Under the pieces are notes generated by a model. That model searched no databases and was not told the DNA's origin. It was given only the letters and a program-made list of their open reading frames with translations. From the NCBI GenBank assembly GCA_016801885.1, contig CM028903.1, positions 17,157,035-17,221,034 of the forward strand: a DNA stretch of 64,000 bases. Reading direction: 5' to 3'. The DNA comes from Toxotes chatareus. Its lineage: Eukaryota; Chordata; Actinopteri; Toxotidae. Position numbers and translations under genes: made by a program. Shown here piece by piece: positions 38,908 to 51,422 of the stretch. Within the stretch, counting starts at the first letter, position 1, and every line of letters starts with the position of its first letter.

Positions 38908-39065
38908 CTTGGAGTACATGGCCCCATTAAGGACCTCTCCATTGCGGATCCAAATGATTGAGGCTGCTGGCTTGGCGTTGTCAGCATGGCACGTCAGATT
39001 GAGTGGGTCACCAGCCCTTAGGCTCACCACTGGCCCTCCACTGATGACTGGGTCCTCCGGGGGAA
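38908..39065 (-). CDS. kirrel3: kirrel3 exon w3: N-terminal half of Ig2
   Basis: This 158-nt exon encodes [20 protein letters not shown], then [19 protein letters not shown] and [14 protein letters not shown]. The first Ig2 cysteine is in NLTC, which also forms an N-glycosylation sequon (NLT), and the core Trp is in SIIW. NAKPAA is a hallmark of Neph-family Ig2. It enters with two bases (phase joins w2 to make Val) and ends on a complete AAG codon followed by GTAAGC. The acceptor is a weaker ATCAATAG. An open frame on the opposite strand over this exon (38540-39100) is a shadow. Confidence 0.95.
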
Positions 39066-39289
39066 CTATTGATACAGACACAGAGAAAGCGAGGTGTTAG
39101 CCTTATGATAAACATATGATAATGAATGGAATGATATAGTATCAGCAAATCAATACAAACTGTGTAAGTCACTGTAAATCTGGACCATTAATAAAGTATG
39201 TAGACATGTAATTGAGTTTTTAATCAATATGTAACATGTGGTTTTATTGTTGAATGCAGAAAAGAGCACTCTGGCTTGAAATGCCAGAT

Positions 39290-39890
39290 CGGGAGGGAGG
39301 AGTCAATTCCTTATTATGCCAAGACTGGTGTTAGTCAGGAGGTTTCAGGTTTCGGATACATACAACTGGGCAATGGTTGCTGATATCTTGAGACAAAAAG
39401 GCACTAGCAGGGTACTTAAGTGGATTGTTTGTTAATGTAGGATTTATTGTGGTTGATTTAAAAAGATTCCATTTGTTTGGTTGTGTAGTACTAGAAACCA
39501 TCTGATGCAGATTAAGCTCTAAGCACAGTTTTTGTACTCTAGCAGTGTTTTTTGAGAGCCAATCAAAAATTCAAATTGCCCAAAAGAACTAGCTCAGAAC
39601 TAACATGGGATGATATTAATTTGACAAAGTTTTCTATGGCTTCATAATCTGTGGATGGTGGACAGTAGATTCCAACAACAGTAAAATGGATAAACTTCCT
39701 CTAGGTCAGATATCCATAACAATATATTCAAAATTCTTCGGTCGCGTGACAGCGGCAACAAGACAAGCCTGTAAGTTTCTTTTTTGGGACATATATCAAT
39801 ACTCCACCTCCTTTTGTTTTTAGTCAGTTTGAAAGATACTGTTAAAAAGCCCCTAATATTTAGGTGTAATAACCCAATGCCTCGTTGTGA
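39290..39890 (-). mobile_element. Degraded non-LTR retrotransposon (LINE) endonuclease fragment
   Basis: Read on the minus strand in shifting frames, several blocks of the apurinic-like endonuclease domain of LINE ORF2 are visible in the right order. They are RGIGLLHLNIRG (39843-39884), KGGGVLIYVP (about 39785-39817), HFTVVGIYCPPSTDYEA then a LLG-N-LNF block where active elements have GDFN/GDLN (about 39560-39680), and SQDISNHCPVVCIRN (about 39344-39395) corresponding to SDHCPV. Frameshifts, stops and an internal deletion after the first block make it inactive. The fragment may extend upstream to about 40150. I call it LINE of the L2/CR1/jockey-like type without naming a family. It has the same orientation as kirrel3. 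Confidence 0.8.
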
Positions 39891-42800
39891 TTTAAAATCA
39901 TGCAGAGACATCATTTCTATAGGTTGTACAAGGGATGTGTGATATCTCAGGAGGTATTCATCTTCACAAGACTGTTCAAAACAGACCCATTTGGACTCGC
40001 ATTCAAGCGAGACAAGTGAACCTACCTTTCTTGTATTTTTATAAATGTATTGGTCATTAAAATATTGTGAATTGCTGAAATCAATAAAACCCATGATAGA
40101 AATGCTTTTTAACTGCATCAGTCTCAGGTCTGCTATAGTGCAGATCCACAACATTGTGATACTGAAAATCTATGATGAACCAGACAAAGACAAAAATAAC
40201 CACAGATGGCACCTGCAAGGATTTGACTGCATGTCACCTAACCTCCTAATACACTTAATTCCCATATGAGTCTACTTATGCTGGCAACAAGAGACACACA
40301 ATTTTTTCTTGTATAAAAATTATGTTTCTTTCGAAATTAAAAGCCAGGGATGGTAAAGAAGTCACAGCGAGAAATAGATTTAGCCTGTGCTTGATGGAAA
40401 ACTAGCAGTAGATGTTGCACAAAAAGATTGCACAAGTCACAGCTTGAATATCTAATTAACAATCAACTCCTCCATCAGTTTTCCCCATTAAACATACAGT
40501 ACACACATAAATGACAACATTCAATGTAATTAAGTCTATGTCTAACCCCCCCCCCACCCCCTTTGGCTTTGACAAACACATCACGGAGAAGAAAGTTACA
40601 GTGCTATACGTGCTTCTGAATGGCACTGATCAAAGTCCTACTCCTGTTTTACCCATGCGCTGATCTGTTTTTTTTTTTTTTTTCTTCTTTTTTTTATAAC
40701 CGAAACTGCAGTGAATTATTGATTGACCTGAGTGCTCATTACAATGCAGATCTGGGGCAAGATGAAATCAAAGGCTGCAGGCAGCTGCCATATTCCCCTG
40801 CAGAAGCATCATGATTGGAAGGAAGGCTGTTATGGGTTAGATTTATGCTGTCAGACAGCACTGAGATGAATGAAAGGAAGGAAAATTTAATTTGGGACAC
40901 TGTTTTGTACTCTTAATGACAATAGTAGCATAAAAGGGCTGTTTTATGACAGGCATAAATGAGTGTGGTTCCGACGAGTGGTACATACAGTATCCTGTGT
41001 TGCTCACTCTTCAGTGAAATCACTGACAGAAAATGTCCATTTATTTAACTCAGTTTTAGTTTTAATAAAATCTACTTTTAAAATGATCAAACAAAACCAT
41101 TCTTTAATTAATTCTTTTTTATAATATTTTTTATTGTTAGTGGTGGAGTCCACTGTTCCCACGCTAGACTAAATTATATCCTGTGTACGAGGGATTCACA
41201 TGAAATAATGCAGCACACAATACAGTGTCACCGTTAAATTTTATTTCTGATTTACTGCTTACTGTTCACTCTCTGTATTATGTTCCTACAAGTGCAAATC
41301 AAACATTTCACACTGATGCTTCACGATAAACCTCGTGAGACGTGCAGTGGTTTTCTTGCGAAGCAGTCACAGTGTGTTTGTTACTGCAGTTAGCGCTAAC
41401 AATGATCAATGCATCAAACAAAACAAGACATGGTCATTTTTGGGTCCGCAGATCAGTTGTGAGATGAGGAGCTGCAGGTGACAAGGAGTGTTTGCTGCGA
41501 TGTTAATCCACACTTGATGTTGCCACGGTAACCACAGCCAACCAGGACTGATATTTTAAGGTGTAGATTTTGTTTATTGCACATGTGGTCATGTATTATT
41601 TGTAGTATGATGCAGAGCTGGTAGAGCAGCACTTTGAGACTGGTGAACCATAGAAACATCACACTCTAGTTCTTAGTCGTTGATTAGTACATGGGGGTGG
41701 CGATTTGGTATTTGGCTGTTATGACTAATGCCTTTATTACATAAAATTGTTGACTAAAAACATGGAAAATGTTTGTTATCAGACAGCACAAGCATCGTTA
41801 CAACACATTTACAATGAGTAAGGACTGAATCAGACCAGTGTGGGAACAGTGAAGTCTGGACTCTGACTAGTCCAGACTAATACCTCTGACCAACTGGACC
41901 AGTAAATCTGTTATTTCAAAGACTATTCCCACTCGTTGGTTCCTGTTGTGTGTTTGAGTTTGAAATACAGTGTTAATTCTGGCTGGCTCCCTTTCATCTG
42001 GTCCTCATTAATATGCGGATGGGTGGGAGAGGCAGAAGAATCTCAGGTCAGCACTGGCAGATCAGACAACAGAGTGTGCTGATCTAGGCAAGTAAGAATC
42101 TCTGTGAGAATGTGGTCACCTTCTGGTCCTTCAATCAGCAATTAGAAACAAGGTCAAGAAGATCACATGAATTTATTCTTATGCTAAGAACAGAGTTTCT
42201 GCACGGTGTGCAAATGAGACGGGAAGCATGCGAAAAGCATTATGAGCCGGGACTCTCGAGACGGCTCTCCCGTTAGTCATTAAAGAAAACGAACAACATG
42301 TGAGGCTCGGTGATAGCACTGTGACAGTTGATTGCAAAGATCCAGTGTTATTGGCTTTCTGTCACTGCTCTCTTCCACACATGACTGAAACATTAATTAA
42401 ATGTCAGGCATATAAGGCAGCTATAAAAGGGACAGGGAGATTGGGAAGGAAAGACTGACAGTACATGAATGATAGGACTCACTCACCGCACATCCAATTG
42501 CAGTGATTTTCCCGTTGTTGCTTACAAGTGCTCAAAATCTCTCAGAGACAGAGAGATCACAGCTCTCTCGAAGGAAATATTCCTCCTTTACACATATTTA
42601 CACATATCAGTGTCTACAAACGCATGCTACAGGGTCAGAAGGTGACTCAACTAATGAATGTGGTTATATCCTTGAAGACTGTTTAAGTAAGTCACTGTTT
42701 GACCTTTAATAGTCTCAGTTGTCTACTATTATCCGGACTTATGTTTTCCATTGAGGGATGTCAGAGCATACAGTGCAAGGGGAGTTTATGATTTCATGCA

Positions 42801-45800
42801 TAGTGGAGCTACATAGGAGAGAGGAGGTCACAGGCAGACCAAATAGTGCACTGCTACACTTTCAGGTCATGTCCCCCTGTAGGGCTGCCTGCCAGCAGAA
42901 CGCTGTGGGTGAATGGTGAGCAGACAAGGAGAAGGAGGACATGCCTGGCTGCCTCTATCCTACATCCATACCTTTGTATCCTCATAGTGTTTGAGGTCTC
43001 ACTGTATGTGGACGGTGCCACTGTGAGGACAGGTTGTGACAGCCGTGACTAGAACTGTTTCCAGTGTTGTTGGCATCTTGTTGACATCGCCTCCACTAAA
43101 AGAGCATGGAATTAATACATGAATGAATACAAATGAATGACTAGGAAAAATTCATTTAAATTGCTATTGAGCGCTTTCTCTTCATTCGATATCTTCACTC
43201 ACTGATCCCACCCCACAACTGCCAGATCTGACAGTTACATAGAGGCCAAGCCTTGAACTTGAATCAGCCATCATCATTACTGGGCTGTTTGCAAACTCAG
43301 CAGTCCCTAATGGTTCTAAATTAGCTCTTTACTGCAGTCATTCGATGGACTTGGCATAAGTAGTGTGGTCAGTGGTACAGATTGATCGCTCCTCTTTAAT
43401 TACAGGGCTGACTCACTGCAAACCTGCTCCACTCACTACATTTTGTCTTGGGGATAATAATGTAATCCCATTCAACGCTTTCACAAATTTGCATGCTCCT
43501 GTGCATGCGCAGACATAGATACTGGCGGTCCACACACGCACAGACACTGATATTCATACGTATTTCAGTGATTACAGGGTTTATACAAGTTAAAGGTAAC
43601 TGGTAACGGTTCAGTCAAGAAGGACCTGATGCTTCTGCTGTTTGTCTGCATTAATCAAGGATGTAAGGCATGTTGGTTTCAATTAAAGCTTTTAAAATAG
43701 CTGTAAGATACAGCCACTTCATTACTTTCATCATCTGAAACAGTTTGCTGGAGTTAGTTTGACCCATGGCTTTGTTACATCATAATTCATCTTTTTGAAC
43801 CATCTTTTTTTTTTTTTTTTTGGTTTGAAAAAGAAATCCAATGGGTCTATCACAACTTACATTAACTTATTCCAGCAGATAATTCCGCTATTGTGTTTTA
43901 AGGCTGGTAAAATTTTATGGAGGTCCATCAGCTCACACAGTCTGAGATAAGATTTGGGATTCATTTAAGTATTTCTCCAACTACCTATGCTAGACATATC
44001 TGATTATAAACTCCATCTCTGACACCTCAATCAAAAAGAAAAAAGACACAGTGATGTCAGAAAGCCTGGACTTCAGTGAGATCATTTACTTTTACTGTAT
44101 AATCAAAGATATCCATAAATGAGACCAAGGCATATTGATGTGTAATTAACTCAACAGTGCAAGGCAGTAAGTCCGTCACCTCCAAGAGGGGCCTAAATAA
44201 ACCCTGGGGGTCATAAAGCTGCCTTTTGCCCCTTGATACATATGAATTCTCCAAACACCGAACATAAAACTCCTCAAACACAAAACATAAAATCTGAATT
44301 TATGTGTGAGGCAGCTGATAACATGCACTGGAACTGGCTGAGTAGTCTCTCTCTCTCTCTTCACTCCGGTAACAACTGGTGTTGCTGATGGTGAACTTGC
44401 TGGGTTTTCCAGGCCAAACCGAACTTCTCCAAAGCATCCAATGAAATCCTGCGAGCACCCCAGCTTTCCAGGAGTATGAGCAAGGGAGAAAAAGCAATTT
44501 GGAGGCGAATGAATAAGAGAGGGCTCCTCACAAGGAGGCTGGATGGGATAGGGGAGGGGAAGGCTGGCAATGCGTAGCTGCTGTAGCGCTGTGCTTCAGC
44601 AGACGTGTCCTGAACAACAATGAGCTTCCTGACTTGCCTGTCTATTTCAGAAGAATGCTTGCACGGGCCGCCTGTCACCCCACTGCGACAGCTTGCAGAG
44701 TTTGTGATAGATAGATCAGGAAAAAAAGAAGACAAAAGGGAGAGGAGAGGAATACCCAACGCAGGTGGATACAAGAGACATGCGTGGCTCACTGGCCCAA
44801 ATCACTTTCCCCTCTTCAAGTGCTGTCATTGTACATCTGTTTGAAAGCCATAGGATCCTCAGCCATGTGTGTGCACATGCACTCACACGAGACGAAAGAA
44901 AGTGGATGAGTGAAATGTTTGAATGGAAAAGAAAGTGAGAAGAAGCATTTGACTCTCACAAACAGAATGGCAGATGGCAATCACAAATAGTACGGCAGAC
45001 TGTACAAAATGTATACACAAAATAAAAAAGAAGCAGAAGATTGATTTGTAAGAAAGGGTGTGCTGTCACATAGTGAAGAATAATAAACTGGGAGGGTAAA
45101 TATGAGCTGGAAGAATAAGGGAGACTGAGGAAGAAAGTGGAGGGGACAAACATTCAAAGGCTTGAAGGCTTGGATGTACAAGACAAAATTTTGGGAACAT
45201 TTTAATAAGTATGGCACCAAAACACTTTGTAATGTTTTGGTAGCGTTGGTGTCGTGATCCACCAAATGAACAGTGCCAAATAAAATGGAGGGAGGGAAGG
45301 ACGAAGATGAGATGAGGAGTGGGGAGATGCCAGAGCTGTCAGAGACGTGCAGCGCCTGCTCTGTCACAGCGCAGCCATGTGCAGCCCCAGAAGCTGCTCT
45401 CCACAGATTGGGAGGGTGCTGACATCGCTGCTCACCACCCGGCTGAGTTGTGCCATGTAGCTATGTGTGTATGTGTGTGAAGGTGGGAGGCAGGAAATTT
45501 GAATTTCGGGCTCCTAAAGCACAGTTAAAAATAAACAGAGCTGATTTCAAGGTTCTGCCAATTATTAATCCTAGTGGTTTTCCGATTTTTCTGAATGCCA
45601 ATCATTAGTTTCTGACAACAATTACAGTTAGCTGGAGCAAACCTATTTACCATATCATGTGAATTCAAATCAGCTCAGCACCTGTACACAGTTGGTACTG
45701 TTGTTTTGCAAAGCACAGATGTATTTGCGTCATTTCTCCTCCTTCTGTTGAAACGCTGAGGAAAAAAAAAAGCATCCTACATACAGTCTGTCTACCATAA

Positions 45801-46121
45801 TCACGCACCTGTTCACAGCCACTCTGATATCATGGATGTAGTTATCATTCCATCTCGTGTTTCACACAAAATGGCAGTAAAGGCAATGGAATATAAATGT
45901 TACAGTCATATTTTCTCCCGGAACGACTGCTTTTTAGGACACTTATCTCTCCCTATGCCTCGACTGAGATGCTTGGCTAGACCGAAATTAACTTTTGTGA
46001 GAGACAAATTGGTTACTTACAGTGGAGGCTTTTTTTATTTTCTTTACTTAACTTGCCTGTGAACTCGTAATTGGACTGCTGTGAAATTTTGTTTGAGTGG
46101 CTCATAATGTGGCTCGCACAT

Positions 46122-46123
<2 letters not shown>

Positions 46124-46154
<31 letters not shown>
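46124..46154 (+). repeat. (CA)n microsatellite
   Basis: About 15 uninterrupted CA units. Confidence 0.95.
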
Positions 46155-46156
<2 letters not shown>

Positions 46157-46630
46157 TTCAACAGCAGTGCTCAGTAAGAGGCATATGGATATGGGTGATT
46201 TCTATTTGCCGATAAAGAAAACAAAAACAGTGCACAAAGTACCCATGCACAAAAATGTTATTCCTACTGATTCATAGCAAGGTTGTAGAGCAACTAACGC
46301 CACTCCTTAAACACCAGTCTAACTAAAGTCACCCCCAGCTCAATAGAAACTATCCTGAGACTCGACACAAATTACTGCATGCCTCAATAATAATAATAAT
46401 AAATGCTCAGGTGTACAGACAAACTGAGCTGAGGAAAGTTACTACTTTGCATAAGCTTTTTTTCCAAGAGACAGCAAGAGCCAAATGGCATTCATTGTTA
46501 TAAAGCCCAGCCAACAGTTGCAAACGTTTCTTACAGACCTGTCACTGGTCAGCGGTTTTCACTCACTGCGAACAGTACCACTGGCTGAATTAGTGGTAAA
46601 ACAGCTCACACACTCTCAGCGGAGAACAGA

Positions 46631-46651
46631 TCCAGTACCACGGACAGCGAC
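46631..46651 (+). promoter_or_regulatory. RE1/NRSE-like site (REST/NRSF binding motif)
   Basis: The 21-nt stretch has the two RE1 half-sites in canonical order and spacing: left CAGTACC (consensus CAGCACC) and right GGACAGC, with the AC spacer and final C of the classical element. It matches the commonly cited NRSE 21-mer at 18 of 21 positions. REST represses neuronal genes outside the nervous system, and kirrel3 is a neuronal adhesion gene, so an intronic RE1 is plausible. A second copy of the left half (cagtaccac) occurs at 46573-46581. Binding is inferred. Confidence 0.6.
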
Positions 46652-49600
46652 TTTGACAATACACACACATTCATGGACTATGTGGAACAATGTCTTGTTT
46701 TCAGCCTGAAAACTTATAGTTCTTCAGTAGCTGTTTTTCTTTTTCTTTTCTTTTCTTTCTTTCTTTTTTTTTTTTTTTTTTTTAACTCTGGCCTCAAAGT
46801 TCACCTCCATTACTAAAAGGATGGCAGTGTGATCCTTGAGAAATAATGAATTCAGACTTATCCACAGAAATAGCTGATTCAGCTTTGGCAATTGGAAACG
46901 ACATTAACAAAAGATACCCTTGGGCTTTTGTGTACAAGAATATTGTTGCTGAAGCACAGGTCCAAAACATTAACAATGCAGGAAAGGAAAACAACTATCT
47001 TGCACACAATGGTTCATTCAAATGGCATGCCATCAAAATGTCTGTCAGAGGGCCAGCATCATACTGTGTTTATGAATTTCTGTCATTTTGAGAGATCTTG
47101 TGGAGGGTCTTTGAAGTTTCACCTCCTGCAACAAATGTATGTACATCTCATTTTGATAATGGGGTGAAGAGAGCATGGGTTCAAATATAAAGCTAACAAA
47201 ATACATAAGTTATCTCACAGCAGCAACAGCATGTATGAAGGGAAAAAGGAGATAAACTATTATTACAAACTCACGGCAAACTGTTCACAGTATTCGCTTG
47301 AACAAATTCCACTTCTGTAACACTGTGTCTGAGTGTGTAATTTTAACTATTGTAACAACTAACATTAATTTTACAAATAATCATTGACAAATTTGCGCTG
47401 TCTTCAAACACAATTTACTCATGACAGTTCATAAATACTTTGGTCACAATATTTCATCATGACTTTTATAACATGTATTGTATACTGTATTGTGACTGTA
47501 CATACAACTTGCAACTTAAAAACATTTTGAATGTGAATGGAATTATGAATCATGAATGCAAGGTTTTAACAGAACCTGACAGCCACTTGTTTTCAACAAA
47601 GAAAAATATTTCCACCTAATGAAGTGTCAAGCTCTGTAACCCAACTTTATTTGCTTCAAGCAAGGCTAACCTTTTGAAGCATTTCACAACTTCTGCCTCA
47701 TCTCAATAGCATGGTCTGCAGCATGACCCGTATGACCCTGCACTGGGCAGAGTTGGAACAGAGAAGTAAATAATTATGAAAATGTGTCAAAAATGCATCT
47801 AAAACTAAACCAAGCTGATCACCCTTGCTTGCCCTAGTTACACTTTGAAAAGGAGCAGTTTGTCACATCCTGTGCAACTATGAAAACATGAATAATCTCT
47901 GTGCTTTGGGTCTCAAAATAAACTGACAAAGGTTAAAAGAACATCAGTCAGCTTAAGTGAGAAAACCTGCATTTATTAGCCGAGGAAAGCAGTAGTTTAG
48001 CTGAAATTAATAAAATGAGAGCGAGCACAATAGTGAGAAGTCCCATTGGCCACTGTGTTATCTTTGGTTTATCTTTGGTACACACCTGATAGGCAATTTT
48101 AAAACTTCAATTAACAGAGATTATGTAGATGTACAAAGCCTGTCTGCGTTACTTTACAAATTAATTTTATATCTTTTCTATATCCTTTCAAGACAGTATT
48201 TTAAAGTGAGAAGATTTAGTCATCAAAGAAAGCCTTTGTTCTGCATTAACTAGGAATGATTCAGTGAATTATAGAGAAAAAAGAGAAAAAGCAAGAGTCA
48301 GTGAAACAAAAAAGAGACTGATCTCTAAAAGTGACAGCAACGAGTCAATAAATGGCACCACATTTCATTACAAAACTATGACAGATTTTCCTTTGCGGAA
48401 AAGATTAACACATTCCCGATTAGCAAAAGATACAGAGCACCTCAGACAAGTTTTTTTTTCAGCCAAAGGCCTTAATCAAACAACGGTGATCTCCCGTCCC
48501 TCCCCTTCTAGTGGTCCCCAACCTAAGATAGAAAGATTAGAGCAAAGGTCTGGAGCCGTGCCAACTTGCTGCAAGGGATATAATTAGCCTCAGGGGTCTT
48601 TTTTGGACCTGAAACCCTCCATTCTCTTCCTTCATGACTAATTCACAAGACCTTGATTCTCCTTTGGCATCTGAGGGTAAGCCTGCAAGCCATGCAAACG
48701 CTGAGATGGGTTAAATTCACCGGATGAAGAAACTTCATTATTGTTCATAAACGCTGATGTGGCCATTGTTTTCCTCTTTTAATTCTATCAGTCTTGTACT
48801 CGGAATATTGGCTGAAAGGAATGAAGGTAAAACAAAGGCTTGGCAGTTCAGTTAAGGTCACAGCTGCTACATCTTTGGATCACGTGAACCTTTTGCCTTT
48901 GATGGATAAACTCAGCAAATCAATGGGAAAAAAAAAGCTGGAAATGGAAAACATGCAGTTTTTATTCTTTGGCGGTGATAAAGGTTTTCCTCCATGTGTT
49001 AGGAAATATTTGTGTTATGTTATTTCTGAGCCTATCAAAGTCAAGAGGAGAGAAGTTCCTCTGATATGGCACAAGGAGGAGTTTGGGCTGATATTGAGTT
49101 ATGAAAGATGGAGGGGAGAGTTTTAGATTTATTCTGCTGTCAGCTCAGAGAAGGGAAGCTGCGTGTGTGTGTGCACCGTTGGGTGTGGGTGCGTGTGTAA
49201 GCATATTGTGTATATGCCTATGTATTTGTGTGTGTGTATAGGTGTGTGGGGCCATAGCTGTCTTCCAAGTCGATAGACACACTCTGTCACCACTGGCAAG
49301 TAATTGACAGCTTGGAGTTTGCAGTGACACAGGCCTTGCATATATTTCCTCCATTACCTTGTGTGTATGTCAGCCTGGAGTTCTCCCTAGCAGTGCATTC
49401 AGAAGTCAGCTAGCTCGGCAGGGGATTAAACAAACACCTTCTATTCCAGCTTACTGGGAGGAATGATAAACTCACTCACACTCAGTCAGCCAAATAGGTA
49501 ATAAAGGCTTCCCCTTTCACATCGCTGATTACTTACTTAAATACAGTAAGGCCAACTACTGCACTTCCTGCTGCTGGACGTTGCTTTGCAGTCCAAAATC

Positions 49601-50304
49601 AAGCATCTGCAAATAGTCTGTTTCTTTGTTTTAATTACTTTGAGTAGTCGGTGTAGGGTTTGCCAAATCAGGAAAACACAGTGTCAAGGGGATTAAAACA
49701 AAAAAACGATAATTATTTGCATACGCTGTGTGTGGCAGCTGTTTACTTGCAGTTTCCTTCCTGTGAAAACTCCGTAGGATAATAGGAAGGCTAAAGAAAC
49801 TGGCATTAAAAATAATATTTTAGTGATGATAATGTTGAAACCTAAAATGCCCTTAACTTAACACAGCTGAATTGATCAATTCCATTGACAATGTCCTTTT
49901 TAAAGGGTTTGGATTCACATTTTGAACTGTCAATGACTCTTCTTTCCCTCTTGTCCTTGACGCTGTGATCAAATAGCAAGGTTACAGTGAAAAGCTCAGA
50001 GTCACAGCAGCTAAACACTGAAAGATCTGGACAAGAATGGAAAGAGGGACAGTAGCAGAAGGTAGAAAAGTGCAGTCACAACAGACATTTTTAGCTCTCT
50101 GTAGAAGTATCCATAATTATTCACTCATATCCATTTGCAGGGGGGCTTGGCAGCCAGAGAAATGTTATGCCGCAATTTGTCTTCCCCCCTCTCTTTTTCT
50201 CCTGCTGCCTTCTCCCCTACAAATCGTTAGTTTCACTTTTCATTAGGCTGGATCAATAAGGCGGATCAGTCGCTCGTGGCGAGGATACTGCGTGGCAGAC
50301 ACCA

Positions 50305-50328
50305 CTCTCTCTCTCTCTCTCTCTCTCT
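50305..50328 (+). repeat. (CT)n microsatellite
   Basis: About 12 CT units within a pyrimidine-rich region that continues to about 50365. Confidence 0.9.
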
Positions 50329-51272
50329 CACAGCTCTCTTTTTTTCTCCTCATTCCTCCCCCCTTGTTCACTTTGGCTTTAGGTTGCGAGAGGCAGCCGA
50401 AGTCAGGAAGCAGTAAGAAATGTGAAGGGCTCACGGAAGAGACGCAATTGCACTTGTGTTAGCCAATAAGGCAGAAATGGCAATGCTGGATGATAACCCA
50501 ACAAAGTTTAATTAAGAGCCTGTAACCTCTCAAGCTTACAGTAATAATGAAAATGGAGGCTGCATGCAGAGGAAGGAAATGAATGTGGAAATGTAAGGGT
50601 ATGTGAAAGTTTAGTCCTACTGACACTGGCTGCCAGATGGGAAATGTTAGCATTGATTTAATTTGTTTCTGATGGTTTTAATACAAAACATATCTCATGG
50701 TCTCAGGATTTGCTGTGGATATTTCATCAGAGACTGCATGTGAATACCTGTGTTTGTGTTTGTACCTATAGTTATGTTTTCTGTGCACCTGGAAAGCGAA
50801 CAAGGATGCTCACTGCACATTTTGACTGTTGTGAAGCACCACTTTTGCCAGGGCCCCTTGAGCCTCTGGTAGTGCTTCTGTCCAGCGCTTAGGCTCAAGA
50901 GTGCAGATTTGGGTTGAGTATTTGGGACGATGAATTTGGGCTAATTGCCCTGCTCTTCTTTAGAACACCTGGATGTTGATGCTTGTGTTGCAGCAAATAA
51001 AAGCAGACCACTGAAAATGCTACATTTGTTCTAATGAAAAACCAAATACCACAAGCATATGTAAAGGAGTAAAATGTTGATCTAATTTTGTCATTGTGCC
51101 CCTTAAATCCTCAGGAGCCCTTTGAAAGCAACACGAAATATTGAAAAACTAAAGACAGATTGATGCCAGTGAAGCTTTTTCCATGAGTTGTTTTTATCAT
51201 CAGTGGCTGAATGTTTTTGGAGCCAGTACAGTGGTACTGTTTGGAGTCTGTATGCATTTAAGTTGGACTCAC

Positions 51273-51422
51273 CCAGCACAGTGAGACGGGCAGGACGGGA
51301 CCTCATTGCTGCCTGGACAGCCTGGCACTCAAACATGGCATCATCCATCAGCTCGACACGCTGGATTCGCAAATGATGCTCTCCTGAACCGTGGTCGCCA
51401 ATCACTGTGTAACGAGGATAGC
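51273..51422 (-). CDS. kirrel3: kirrel3 exon w2: C-terminal half of Ig1
   Basis: This 150-nt exon continues from w1 in phase (the split Gly codon gives DLS-G-YPRYTV). It carries [20 protein letters not shown], with the Asp-Asp-Ala-x-Phe-x-Cys pattern that places the second Ig1 cysteine, then [17 protein letters not shown], which closes the Ig fold. Acceptor is CTGCAG; donor is GTGAGT. The [11 protein letters not shown] strand is close to the family pattern [10 protein letters not shown]. The preceding intron is about 5.0 kb and the following one, about 12.2 kb, is the largest wholly inside the window. Confidence 0.95.

Larger units (their letters stand above)
39066..51272 (-). other. kirrel3: Intron w2-w3 (12.2 kb)
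   Basis: The largest complete intron here. It contains a degraded LINE fragment (39290-39890), a C-rich run (40547-40560), T/pyrimidine runs at 40668-40682, 43805-43821 and 46736-46783, a (CA)n tract (46124-46154), an RE1-like motif (46631-46651) and a (CT)n tract (50305-50328). Open frames such as 44361-44792 and 48264-48587 show no recognisable domain. Confidence 0.7.

Noticed and set aside
38540..39100. 186-residue open frame on the plus strand
   Set aside because: Overlaps kirrel3 exon w3 in antisense and has no family resemblance; it is a shadow frame.
48264..48587. 107-residue plus frame, Lys/Ser-rich
   Set aside because: No recognisable family, and it lies inside a kirrel3 intron on the opposite strand without visible promoter or polyadenylation context.
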